From assembly GCF_000349325.1 (NCBI RefSeq), contig NC_020545.1, positions 1 to 64,000 on the forward strand: a stretch of DNA of 64,000 nt, written 5' to 3'. Positions within the stretch are counted from its first letter, which is position 1; the number at the start of each line of letters is the position of its first letter. Source of the DNA: Streptomyces davaonensis JCM 4913. Its GTDB lineage: Bacteria; Actinomycetota; Actinomycetes; Streptomycetales; Streptomycetaceae. Made by a program: the position numbers and the translations under genes. A model generated the notes under the pieces. That model did no database searches and was not told where the DNA came from. It saw nothing but the letters and a program-made list of their open reading frames with translations. Below are positions 9,380 to 17,423 of this stretch, one piece after another.

Positions 9380-9637
9380 ATGCGGTACGGCGTGGTGGTG
9401 GAGGAACTCGCGGTGGCGGTCATGGCACAGCTGCCGGACGACCGGGCCCGCCAGGAGGTGATGGCGCTCGTGGAGGTCGCGCGGATGGATCCGCGGGCCT
9501 GGCCCGACGTCCGCGACCCGGGCTCCGTGGAGGAGATCCGAGAAGCGTTCGGGCGGCGGTGCTGGATCCAGTACATGCCGCACGCCGGAGCGATCGAAGT
9601 CCGCGACATCGGGTGGGTTGGGCTGACGCCCTGCTGA
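9380..9637 (+). CDS. RelE/ParE-like small protein without antitoxin
   Basis: 85 aa. The layout matches RelE/ParE-type toxins: an N-terminal strand (MRYGVVVEELAV), helix AVMAQLPDDRARQEVMALVE, a DP..WPDVRDPGS loop, then strands CWIQYMPHAGAIEVRDIGWVG with the typical I.W ending. The match is to fold pattern, not to catalytic residues. An in-frame GTG at 9371 is the alternative start; ATG 9380 has a G-run 9 nt upstream. No antitoxin-like gene is coupled to it. It could be an orphan toxin or a domesticated relative. Confidence 0.55.
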   Translation: MRYGVVVEELAVAVMAQLPDDRARQEVMALVEVARMDPRAWPDVRDPGSVEEIREAFGRRCWIQYMPHAGAIEVRDIGWVGLTPC

Positions 9638-9705
9638 CACGAGATGCCCACGCCGCTGGCACGAGGCCGACCGGCCACTGACACGAGGGCGGAACAGCTG
9701 CGGCT

Positions 9706-10641
9706 TCAGCCCAAGCGGCAGCTGAGGAGCGCGAAGCCAGCTGCCGCCGCGCGGTGCTGGTAGGCGCGCAGTCCGGACGCGCCGGGGGGTGCGGGCTGGC
9801 GGGCGCTGCGGTGCCAGTGGCCGGTGAGTGCGGCGAGAAACGCGGTGGTGGTCTCGGGGCTGCTGGCGGTGGCGGGATGGTCGCGGAGCAGCCGGGCGAC
9901 GTCTGCGGGTGTGTGTCCGGCGAGGATGAGCTGCGGGGCGAGGGAGGCGGCGTCGATGCAGGCCGGACCGGTGGTGGCGTGTGCCCAGTCCACGAGGGTC
10001 ACGCCAAGGTGGTGGTCGCGGACCATGTTGTCGGCCCGCAGGTCGCCGTGGACGATGCGGTCGCCGTGGGCGAGGCCGGGCCAGGCCGCCTCGAGTTCGG
10101 CGAGCTGCGGAAGGCGGTCGCGGGCGGCGGGGGCGAGGTCGGCCGGCGGATCGGCGAGCAGTTCGTCCCAGCCGTGCAGGGCCGCCGTGGTGGAGGACGT
10201 GCCGTTCACCGCTGCGGCGTAGGGGGCGGGGGCGGGGCTGGAGGTGATTTTGTCCAGCAGAGCCCAGGTCTGTTCGGCGTCGCCGGAGGCCGGGGAGAGG
10301 TCGGGGTGCGGGCCGTCCAGGTGGGCGATGACGACGGCGGTCCAGTCGGCGGCGCGGTGGATGCCCAGCAGGTCCGGGGCCGGGGCGCCGGGCGGCAGCG
10401 AGCCGAGGACGGCGGCCTCGTGGACGTTGGCGTCGGTCAGCGGGTCGTGGTCGGGGGCCGCTTTGACGAAGGCCCGCTGGCCGTCGGCCAGGGTGAGCGC
10501 GGCGGCGAGCTGGTGGCCGAAGCCGCCGGCGGGGGTGACCGTGTCGGTGACGGGTGCGCCGAGGGCGTCCTCGAGGCGGGCGCGCAGGGGTGTGGGGACG
10601 TCGGTCCATTGCAGGCGGCCGCTGGTGGGCGGTACAGGCAT
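9706..10641 (-). CDS. aminoglycoside phosphotransferase-family kinase
   Basis: A 311-aa member of the APH/choline-kinase fold. The catalytic loop HGDLRADN is at residues 198-205, the Mg-binding segment LVDWAHA starts near 216, and a lysine in FVKAAP (K60) fits the ATP-anchoring position. The family phosphorylates hydroxyl groups of small molecules. It is the last gene of the leftward enzyme cluster and is separated from the HAD gene by 214 bp holding a hairpin, so it may be expressed less or separately. The substrate is unknown. Antibiotic resistance is possible, but the context with a phosphoribosyltransferase and a nucleotidyltransferase argues for a biosynthetic or modifying role. Confidence 0.8.
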   Translation of the reverse strand: MPVPPTSGRLQWTDVPTPLRARLEDALGAPVTDTVTPAGGFGHQLAAALTLADGQRAFVKAAPDHDPLTDANVHEAAVLGSLPPGAPAPDLLGIHRAADWTAVVIAHLDGPHPDLSPASGDAEQTWALLDKITSSPAPAPYAAAVNGTSSTTAALHGWDELLADPPADLAPAARDRLPQLAELEAAWPGLAHGDRIVHGDLRADNMVRDHHLGVTLVDWAHATTGPACIDAASLAPQLILAGHTPADVARLLRDHPATASSPETTTAFLAALTGHWHRSARQPAPPGASGLRAYQHRAAAAGFALLSCRLG

Positions 10642-10809
10642 CGGGGTAGCTCTCAGAGGTCCGGGAAACGGGTGGCGGGGTGATGGGGGCGCGCCGAGCC
10701 GGACCGCGAGTCGGGCTGAGGAACGAGGTCCTCAGTGCTCCAGCTCGACGCCGGGTGCTCGTCGCCGCATCACGCGCATTCGCCTGTGTCCTCTGGATCA
10801 GAAGTGCAA

Positions 10810-10833
10810 AGGGGCGCCCCTAGGGACGCCCCT
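10810..10833 (-). terminator. hairpin between HAD and kinase genes
   Basis: AGGGGCGCCCCT pairs with AGGGACGCCCCT with one mismatched pair. It lies 23 bp after the HAD stop on the minus strand and could be a terminator or an attenuator of the last gene. Confidence 0.5.
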
Positions 10834-10855
10834 CCACTGTAGTGGCCCGGTTGGG

Positions 10856-11515
10856 TCACGTGCTGCCGATTAGGGGCAGGTGGTGCATCAGGCACGGCCC
10901 GATGCTGGCGGGCTCGGGCAGGAGGTGATCGGCCCCGGCGGCGCGCAGGGCTGCGGGAGGGTGCCAGCCCCAGACTGCGCCGAGCGCGACGACTCCGGCG
11001 GCGCGGGCCGCGGTCATGTCGGTGGGGCTGTCCCCGACGTACACCGCGCGTTCCGGTGGGACGTCCAGTTTGCTCAGGGCGGCGTGCAGTCCGTCCGGGG
11101 CCGGTTTGGGCCGGGTGTCCTGGCGGGTGATGACGACGTCCAGCAGTTCGGCCACCGTCGGCGGCAGCAGCCACCGCAGGCGGTCGGGGTCTTGGAGGGT
11201 GACCGCGCCGGTGGCCGTGCCCTGCGTGCGCAGGGCCAGCAGGCCGGAAAGCACGCAGGGGAACGGCTTGACGGGGTTGGCCGACATGGCGCCGTCCCAC
11301 CAGCGGTCGCAGGCGTCGTCGGGGTCGGCGACGTCCAGGAGCGCCAGGACCTCGATGCGGGGGCGGCGCAGCGCGCCGGGTGGAAGGTCGCCCGGGGTCA
11401 CGCGGCGTCCGAGAGCGCAGGTGGCGACCGCCGCGAGGGTGGAGCGCACCGCGTTGGCGCTGTCCAGCAGCACCCCGTCCAGGTCGAACAGTGCTGCTTG
11501 GCGGGTGTCCGTCAC
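10856..11515 (-). CDS. HAD-superfamily phosphatase
   Basis: 219 aa. HAD motif I is FDLDGVLLD (nucleophile D11, acid D13). A helical cap follows. Motif II/III appears as a VITRQDTRPKPAP stretch, and motif IV as YVGDSPTDM near residue 165. This is the phosphoglycolate phosphatase/beta-phosphoglucomutase-like subgroup; such enzymes dephosphorylate sugar or nucleoside phosphates. The GTG start overlaps the phosphoribosyltransferase stop (GTGA), so the two are translationally coupled. Confidence 0.85.
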   Translation of the reverse strand: MTDTRQAALFDLDGVLLDSANAVRSTLAAVATCALGRRVTPGDLPPGALRRPRIEVLALLDVADPDDACDRWWDGAMSANPVKPFPCVLSGLLALRTQGTATGAVTLQDPDRLRWLLPPTVAELLDVVITRQDTRPKPAPDGLHAALSKLDVPPERAVYVGDSPTDMTAARAAGVVALGAVWGWHPPAALRAAGADHLLPEPASIGPCLMHHLPLIGST

Positions 11516-12039
11516 CGGGCACCGTCCGGGTCTCGGACCAGGGCGCGCAGGACCAGGTGGTGGTCGGCGAGCAGGGCGGTGGCGCCCGCGTCCCGGTCCA
11601 GGACGCACACGGCCGTGCCGACCAGCGCGCCGCCGATGCGCAGCAGGCGGGCGCTGCGCAGGAGGCTGGTGCCGCTGCGGGCGGTGTCGTCCAGCAGGAC
11701 GGTCCGCCGGCCTGCCAGGTCGGCGCCCTCGATCTGCTGCCACGTGCCGTGGTCCTTCGGTGCCGGGCGCAGGAAGGCGGCGGGCAGACCGGTGTGCAGG
11801 GATACCGCCGTGACCAGCGGGACCCCGGCCAGCGCCGGACCTGCCAGGGCCTCGGTGCCGGCGGGCAGCAGTTCCGCGAGCGCGGCCGCGGTCTCCGTCA
11901 GCAGCTGAGGGTCGCCGGCCAGCCGGTAGGGGTCGAAGTAGTTGTCGAGCGTGCCGCCGTCGGGGAGCCGGTAGGGGCCTGGCCGGTAGGCGACGGTGGC
12001 GATCTTCTCCGCGAACGGGGCGGTGGCAGGCGGGTTCAT
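11512..12039 (-). CDS. orotate phosphoribosyltransferase-like protein
   Basis: A 175-aa type I phosphoribosyltransferase. The PRPP-binding loop reads TVLLDDTARSGTS (D117, D118), preceded by strand GTEALAGPALAGVPLV and followed by VGTAVCVLDRD. The arrangement is like PyrE, which joins a base to PRPP. It lies in a coupled operon (ATGA overlaps at both ends), far from any pyrimidine pathway gene, so the substrate is probably a different base or it runs in the salvage direction. The start is set by the overlap with the LOG-like gene. Confidence 0.8.
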   Translation of the reverse strand: MNPPATAPFAEKIATVAYRPGPYRLPDGGTLDNYFDPYRLAGDPQLLTETAAALAELLPAGTEALAGPALAGVPLVTAVSLHTGLPAAFLRPAPKDHGTWQQIEGADLAGRRTVLLDDTARSGTSLLRSARLLRIGGALVGTAVCVLDRDAGATALLADHHLVLRALVRDPDGAR

Positions 12040-12602
12040 GAGGCGCACCGCCCGGCGGCGAGGGCCTTGAGGTCGGCGGTGAGCGCTTCGGCGTCGGGGA
12101 GCTCTCGCAGGAAGCCCAGGGGGCGGGTGGGGCTCTCGGTCAGCCATCCTTGGGCCCGCAGGAACGTGCTCAGGCGGCACGCGGTGGGGCCGAGCAGCCG
12201 TACGGGCAGGGAGCGGATGGTGGTGGCGTAGTACAGGGCGGCGGTGAGTTCGTGCAGCGTGCCCACGCCTCCGCCCATCGCGACGACCAGGTCCGCGTCG
12301 TCGAGGTAGGCGTGCAGCCGGTCCCCCATGGTCGGGGAGTACACGGTGGTGGTGACGAACGGGTTAAGGGCTCCCCAGTCGGGCCGGTCGGCCAGCGTGA
12401 TCGCGGTGACCGGCACGTGGTGGGGTGCGGCGCCGCGCGCGGCGGCCTCCATCAGTCCGTTGTAGCCGCCGTGCCGCAGGGCGTACCCGGCTTGGGCCAG
12501 TGCGGCGCCGGCCGCCTGTGCTAACGGTTCCTCGCCGTCCGGCGGGACGACCCCGGCGAACAGGGCCACGGTCAGGTCCGGGGCGTGGTCGGTGCGGGTC
12601 AT
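12036..12602 (-). CDS. LOG-like Rossmann nucleotide-binding protein
   Basis: 188 aa. Resembles the LOG / TIGR00725 family: GGYNGLMEAA at residues 45-54 and GGGVGTLHE at 110-118, where canonical LOG enzymes have PGGxGTxxE. The Pro is replaced, but the Gly-rich loop and Glu118 are kept. LOG enzymes release a base from a nucleoside 5'-monophosphate; SLOG relatives bind nucleotide-derived ligands. Four-base overlaps couple it to both neighbours. A role in making or sensing a nucleotide-derived compound is inference. Confidence 0.8.
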   Translation of the reverse strand: MTRTDHAPDLTVALFAGVVPPDGEEPLAQAAGAALAQAGYALRHGGYNGLMEAAARGAAPHHVPVTAITLADRPDWGALNPFVTTTVYSPTMGDRLHAYLDDADLVVAMGGGVGTLHELTAALYYATTIRSLPVRLLGPTACRLSTFLRAQGWLTESPTRPLGFLRELPDAEALTADLKALAAGRCAS

Positions 12603-13513
12603 GCCAGTCCTTCCTCGTGGTGCTGGTAGGCGCGGTACGCGGTGATCTCGTTGGCCAGCGCGTCGGTGGCGTGCGGGGCGATCCGCTGCGCGAGGCGCAC
12701 GATGCGGTCCAGGGCGTCGTCGGCCTGCGCCACGGTGGGGACCGGCGGGCTGGTCAGCGCCTCGGTCAGCTCGGTCAGGCACTCCCGGCCGGTGGCGGTC
12801 CGGCCCACTTCGTCGGGCAGGTGGTACCAGCCGTGGTGCCGGGAGTGCGGGACCAGCGCGGTGCGGATCACGTCTCGGCAGGTGGCGTTCAGGTCGTGCA
12901 GGAGGCCGTAGGCGATGTACTGCTGGCCCCTGGCCAGGCGCTTGCGGAGCATCGCGTGCAGCACCATCGCCTGGACCAGCAGATGGCCGCAGTCCACGGG
13001 GGCCTCCGCGGCCCGGGCGAGTTCCTGCGCCGTGCGCTGCTGGGTGTCGGCGTCGGCAGTGTCGTCGGCGCCGGGGCCCTGCCACAGCAGGCGGGGGCCG
13101 ATCCTGCGGCGCAGCGCCCCGACCGCGCTGGTCGGGCACAGGTACAGATCCAGTTGCAGCAGGTGGCCGTCGTTGGGCAGCAGGTAGACGAACCCGGCGC
13201 CGCCCAGGTTGCCGACGATGGTGTCCCGCCAGCCGGGCAGCAGGGTGCCGAAGGTGGTGGACATCAGCGCGTCCAGACTGTCCATCAGGGCGGGCAGCCG
13301 GTCGTCGCGGACGGCGACGACCAGGTCGACGTCGGATAACCGGTCCGCAGTACCGGCGGCGAGCGACCCGCGCACCAGCAGGTGCGTCACGGCCGTGGTG
13401 GCCGACAGGGCCTGGACCAGGTCGCCCAGGACGGCCAGCTGCGCCGGCCGGTGGGCGTGAGCCAGCTCCTCCAGCGGTGTCAGCCCGGCGGGCGGAAGAA
13501 CGGCGGTGGGCAT
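12599..13513 (-). CDS. nucleotidyltransferase-domain protein
   Basis: 304 aa. The N-terminal pol-beta-type nucleotidyltransferase motif is LLVRGSLAAGT followed by LSDVDLVVAV (G49, S50, D61, D63). A third acidic residue may lie in LLQLDLYLC. A helical C-terminal half follows, as in AadA-like adenylyltransferases. Such enzymes transfer NMP to a hydroxyl of a small molecule or protein. SD GAGAGGA precedes ATG 13513. Second gene of the leftward operon, 36 bp after the hydroxylase and overlapping the LOG-like gene by 4 bp. Substrate unknown. Confidence 0.8.
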   Translation of the reverse strand: MPTAVLPPAGLTPLEELAHAHRPAQLAVLGDLVQALSATTAVTHLLVRGSLAAGTADRLSDVDLVVAVRDDRLPALMDSLDALMSTTFGTLLPGWRDTIVGNLGGAGFVYLLPNDGHLLQLDLYLCPTSAVGALRRRIGPRLLWQGPGADDTADADTQQRTAQELARAAEAPVDCGHLLVQAMVLHAMLRKRLARGQQYIAYGLLHDLNATCRDVIRTALVPHSRHHGWYHLPDEVGRTATGRECLTELTEALTSPPVPTVAQADDALDRIVRLAQRIAPHATDALANEITAYRAYQHHEEGLA

Positions 13514-13549
13514 GCGGTGTCCTCTCGGGTGAAGGGATCGGGGCCGGGG

Positions 13550-14419
13550 TCAGGGGCGGGCGAGCAGGTGCGCTTTCGCCGCCCGCCACCGGCTCACGTC
13601 GGCGTCCGCGCGGCGGCCCGCGTGGAGTTCGGCGATCAGGTCGTACGCGCCGCCCTCCGGCAGGGCGTAGGTGTAGAAGGCGCGCAGCAGTGTCTGTTCG
13701 GCCGCGCCGGTGAAGCCGAGCTCCGCGAGCTGTCCGGCCTGCGCCAGGAGCCCGGCCCGGTCGGCCTCGGTCATCTCCGGCAGGTCGGCGGTGTCACCGT
13801 CGCGCAGGTGTTGGCGGGTGGCGAGGGCGTGGTAGGCGTCGTCTGCGTACACGTCGGCGATCAGGTGGAGCCGGTCCGGTCCCGTGGTGTTGCACACGCC
13901 GTGTGCCTGGGAGGGCGTCAGCCGCCACAGGGAGCCGGCCGCCATGTGGACCCGGGCCCCGGCGGTGACCAGGACGGCGGAGGGGTTGGTGACGAGCGGG
14001 ATGTGCAGGCGGTGGCGGCCGGTGTCGCGCAGTTCGGCGTAGTCGCGGTGCTCCCACAGGTAGGAGTGCGGCTCCAGGCGGGCCAGGCGCACGTACATGA
14101 AGTCCAGCCCCAACGAGTCGAGGAACCGCGCGGTCGCGGGCATGGCCTCCAGTAAGGAGGTGGGGCGTGGTCGTCCGTCGCCGATGACGACGTCGTGCGG
14201 GTCACCGGAGTGGTTCAGCAGCGACGTGGTCCACCAGCCGCCGGACTGGTACTCGCCGTACGCGACGACGCCGCGTGTCGGCGCCCCGAGCGCCTCAGCC
14301 CGCATCTGTTCGACCGTGGATTCCTCCAGGTCGACCAGCCGGGCAACCTGATCGAGCACCTCTGCCCGCATGGGGCCGGTCTGTGCCGCCGTGACGGCTG
14401 CGGGGAGTGTGGTCGCCAT
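13550..14419 (-). CDS. aspartyl/asparaginyl beta-hydroxylase-family oxygenase
   Basis: A 289-aa 2-oxoglutarate/Fe(II) oxygenase of the Asp_Arg_Hydrox type. The iron ligands fit H124-x-D126 (EHRDY) and H173 (SQAHGV), with RLHLIADVY near 183-191 supplying a 2-oxoglutarate Arg. Members hydroxylate Asp, Asn, Arg, Pro or free small molecules. The ATG has an ideal SD, AGGAGG, 5 nt upstream. It is the first gene of the leftward six-gene cluster, divergent from the TPR regulator at 14625, so the shared 205-bp gap probably controls both. Confidence 0.85.
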   Translation of the reverse strand: MATTLPAAVTAAQTGPMRAEVLDQVARLVDLEESTVEQMRAEALGAPTRGVVAYGEYQSGGWWTTSLLNHSGDPHDVVIGDGRPRPTSLLEAMPATARFLDSLGLDFMYVRLARLEPHSYLWEHRDYAELRDTGRHRLHIPLVTNPSAVLVTAGARVHMAAGSLWRLTPSQAHGVCNTTGPDRLHLIADVYADDAYHALATRQHLRDGDTADLPEMTEADRAGLLAQAGQLAELGFTGAAEQTLLRAFYTYALPEGGAYDLIAELHAGRRADADVSRWRAAKAHLLARP

Positions 14420-14509
14420 CGGGTCCTCCTGACACGTCGTCGGATCGCGGCCCTGGCGGGCAGCCGTGCAAGGACACCGCAGGCGCCAACTGCCGCACAG
14501 AGCGGTGGC

Positions 14510-14544
14510 GTTGCCGCCTGTTGCGGGTGGTTGCCGCCGGTTGC
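14510..14544. promoter_or_regulatory. direct repeats between divergent genes (operator candidate)
   Basis: GTTGCCGCCTGTTGC at 14510-14524 and GTTGCCGCCGGTTGC at 14530-14544 match at 14 of 15 positions and are spaced exactly 20 bp, two helical turns. The pair sits in the shared regulatory gap and is a likely site for the regulator at 14625. Confidence 0.5.
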
Positions 14545-14624
14545 CGTTCGCCTCGGGCGGCCTTCCCCCGCCCGCCGGGAGCCGGAAGACTGGTGTCGCC
14601 CGCGCCCGCGAAAGGGATGGGTCC

Positions 14625-15992
14625 GTGACCACTGACGCCGCCGAACGCCACCCGCTGGCCTACCTGCTGGCCGTGCGCGGGACGAACGCTGAGGCGTACC
14701 TGCTCCGTGTTGCCGAGCAGCACCAGCGCATGGGGTACGGGCAGATGGCGTACCGCAAGGAGAAGGCGTCCCGGTGGATCGCGGGCCTCTACGCGCCCAG
14801 CTACCACACCCAGCTCGCCATGGCCGCGCTCGAAGGCATCCCGCCCGAGGCGATCCACGCCCACGGCTGGCCGGGCTGGCTGCTGCTGGCCGTGCCGGAC
14901 CACACCCTCTTCACCCTCCCGTGGACGACCACGGGGGCGGTGCAGGCACTGGAGATCACAGGAGGTCCGGTGGACCGCAGGAAGTTTCTGATCACCACAT
15001 CCGCCACCCTGGGCGCCACCGTGGCGCAATGGTCCGCCGCCGCACCGGCGGGAGCCGCCCCCACTGCGGGCAGCCGGATCGGCACGGACGTCCCCGACCA
15101 CTTCGAGCGGCGCCTTGAGAGCCTGCGCCGGCTCGATGACACCGTCGGCTCCGGCGACGTCTACGACGCGGCCCGCACCGAACTCCGCATGATCAGGGCC
15201 ACCCTCAAGAGCGCGTCCTTCGGCGAAGGCGTGGAGCGCCGCTTGTTCGCCGCGGCGGCCGAAGCGTCCCGCAGCGCGGGCTGGACGGCCTACGACAGCG
15301 GGAAAGCCGCCGCCGCCGAACGCCACTACTCCACCGCCCTGCGGGCCGCAGCCAGCGCGGACGATCACGTGGTCGCGGCGAACACCCTCGCCTTCTGGGC
15401 CATCCAGCACTACTCCACCGGCGACCCACACGGCGCGGTCGACCTCGTCGAAGCCGCCCTGTCCCAGGCCCCAAGGACTGGCTCAGCCCGCCTGATCTCC
15501 ATGCTCCACGCCCGCGCCTGCCGGGCCCACGCGCACGCCGGTGACGCCCGGGCCGCCGACCGGTCCGCCAACGCCGCCCTGGACGCCTACGAACACGCAG
15601 GCCCCATCGAGGACGACCTCCCGTGCGTGTACTGGTACAACCTCGGTGAGGCCCACCAGCTCATCGGGAGCTCCGCCCTCAACCTGGGCAACCCCAAGCG
15701 GGCCGTCGTCCACTTCCTGGAAGCCTCCGCCGTTCACACCCGCCAGGAGGCGTACAACGGCGACGCCTTCCCCCGCGGCCACGCCATCTACCTGGCCCGG
15801 CTCGCCGAAGCCCACCTCAGCCTGGGCGACGTCGACGCCGCCGTGGCCACCGCGCACGACGCCGTCGACCGGATGGGAGGCGTCACCTCCGCGCGCGGCA
15901 CCAGCACGCTGGAAGACCTGCGCAGGAAACTCGCCCGCCGCCGTGGCATCCCCGCCGTCGCCGACTTCCTGGACTACACCGACACCGAGTGA
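14625..15992 (+). CDS. TPR-type transcriptional regulator
   Basis: A 455-aa protein. The N-terminal 90 residues are predicted DNA-binding, of the type seen in Streptomyces cluster-linked regulators (LAYLLAVRGTNAEAYLLRV, KEKASRWIAGLYAP). A linker with DRRKFLITTSATLGATVAQW, resembling a Tat-like or hydrophobic motif, follows. Then come TPR-like helices to the end (EAAAAERHYSTAL-type repeats, YNLGEAHQLIGSS, YLARLAEAHLSLGDVDAA). GTG 14625 is preceded by AAAGGGA. Divergent from the enzyme operon, it most likely controls it, perhaps in response to a ligand or partner bound by the TPRs. Confidence 0.7.
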   Translation: MTTDAAERHPLAYLLAVRGTNAEAYLLRVAEQHQRMGYGQMAYRKEKASRWIAGLYAPSYHTQLAMAALEGIPPEAIHAHGWPGWLLLAVPDHTLFTLPWTTTGAVQALEITGGPVDRRKFLITTSATLGATVAQWSAAAPAGAAPTAGSRIGTDVPDHFERRLESLRRLDDTVGSGDVYDAARTELRMIRATLKSASFGEGVERRLFAAAAEASRSAGWTAYDSGKAAAAERHYSTALRAAASADDHVVAANTLAFWAIQHYSTGDPHGAVDLVEAALSQAPRTGSARLISMLHARACRAHAHAGDARAADRSANAALDAYEHAGPIEDDLPCVYWYNLGEAHQLIGSSALNLGNPKRAVVHFLEASAVHTRQEAYNGDAFPRGHAIYLARLAEAHLSLGDVDAAVATAHDAVDRMGGVTSARGTSTLEDLRRKLARRRGIPAVADFLDYTDTE

Positions 15993-16166
15993 GCACTTAC
16001 GGCTCTCAGCGCGGAGTCCGACCATGGAGACGATCCAGAAGGCGCCCTTCCGGAAGGGGGCGTCTATAACGGTCGTCGGCCCCAAGGGGAACGCGATCAT
16101 TGCTGGATCCGTTGGAGGAGAAGTCGACGGCCCGTGCGTCGGGCGCGCAGTTGAACAGGGGGCGGG

Positions 16167-16736
16167 ATGCACGACTGTGATCAAGTCGCGGAGTACCTGT
16201 TCGAGCGGGACGACTTCATCATCGGCTCTGGCAAGCCCGGAGATATGCCTGGTGGCGCTATCCCGCCAGCTGATGTGCTGGTCGCGATCACGCTCGCGCC
16301 GTTCGTCACCGCGGTGGTGGCGTCCCTGGGCACGGGCCTGGGCCAGCGGATCGAAGGAGCGGCCGTGCGCATCCTGCGACACGTACCACGGTCCGCGATC
16401 CTCCGCCGGTCACCGCGGTTGCTTCGGGCACAGGTGGAGGCCGGCGATGCCGTGGCAGAGGAGGAGACGGGTGATTCGGCCCCCTCCACTCTCACTGTCA
16501 CGACCGAAGGGGGAACGCGGATCCATCTGTCCACCCGAACTCCGGTTGACGCCCTGACACTGCTTCCTGACGTCGACTTCACGGACGTGGAGGAACTCGG
16601 CGATGTACCCGCGACTGTCAGGTGGCTCCCCGGCTGGCCCTCCGACAGGTGGCATGCCGTCAGCATCAAGGATGGGCACATCGTCGATGTGGAATGGGAT
16701 CCCGAAACGCGGCGGTGGGTCACAGTCCGGTTCTAG
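16167..16736 (+). CDS. hypothetical protein with one hydrophobic segment
   Basis: A 189-aa protein I do not recognise. A hydrophobic stretch at about residues 37-58 (VLVAITLAPFVTAVVASLGTGL) could be a membrane segment. The C-terminal 70 residues are acidic and soluble. A G-rich SD precedes the ATG. The layout, membrane-proximal N-terminus and soluble tail, recalls effector-associated small proteins in actinobacteria, but no motif supports a function. Confidence 0.6.
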   Translation: MHDCDQVAEYLFERDDFIIGSGKPGDMPGGAIPPADVLVAITLAPFVTAVVASLGTGLGQRIEGAAVRILRHVPRSAILRRSPRLLRAQVEAGDAVAEEETGDSAPSTLTVTTEGGTRIHLSTRTPVDALTLLPDVDFTDVEELGDVPATVRWLPGWPSDRWHAVSIKDGHIVDVEWDPETRRWVTVRF

Positions 16737-17423
16737 GCTCGCAGTGGTCTGCCAGGTTGTGACTGTCGCCTCTGGGCATACTGCGCGAGTGGTCCGTCCG
16801 CTGACGCCGACACATCGGGCAGAGCTCCTCCGTCTGCTGCCATTTCTCATCAGCATTTCTGAGCGCCTGGGTGACGAAACGGTTCTAGGGCTGGGCGACA
16901 TGCGCTCTCCGTTCTCGCCTACGTAGCCACACCACCGACGGCCACCGCACCCGCTCACGCGCCATGCCGGTACTTTTACCCTTCCGCACGGCCGCCGGGC
17001 CCGGAACGCGGAGGGACCTCTCCCCTCGGCTGTCGCGTGGGAAGAGGTGTCGTCGTCCGGGATGGGCTTGCCCGCCGGGGTTGACCAGGGAGAACGCGCG
17101 GTGCCCGGCGTAGGAGTTGCCAACCCTCGGTCCAACCTTCGGTCCCCCGCTGAAAGCAACCGTCCAGCCAACGGTTCAGCCTCCGCTCGGTGCAACCGTC
17201 TCCGGGGCGGGCGCGGCCTCCAGCCGATCCAAGCGTCCGTAGGGCGCGAACTGTCCAGTCCCGCCGTGATACTCCGGGGCAAGCCCCCGTTGCGGAAAGC
17301 TTGCCCGCGCGGGCCGGACGGGTGAATGCCGGGCCCGTGGGCGTACCGGAGGTGCCGGGCTGCCGGTTGTGAGTTCAGCGGACCAATCGGTCCGTGCACG
17401 GCGTCACGTCTGCGAGGCACATC
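16737..17423. other. intergenic region with CAACC/GGTTG repeats
   Basis: About 690 bp without a believable gene. The centre (17120-17176) holds tandem and inverted repeats, listed separately. A weak GGGCAAGC ... GCTTGCCC inverted repeat follows near 17280-17315. Confidence 0.5.
17120..17176. repeat. tandem 12-bp repeat plus inverted repeat
   Basis: CCAACCCTCGGT (17120-17131) is directly followed by CCAACCTTCGGT (17132-17143). Then AACCGT (17158-17163) and ACGGTT (17171-17176) form an inverted repeat with a 7-nt spacer. Another CAACCGT occurs near 17193. It could be a protein-binding array for the 17424 gene or an element maintenance site. Confidence 0.5.

Noticed and set aside
8648..10609. 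Very long minus-strand open frame (653 codons) over the 8645-9706 genes
   Set aside because: Arg/Pro/His-rich antisense shadow; real genes on both strands explain the region.
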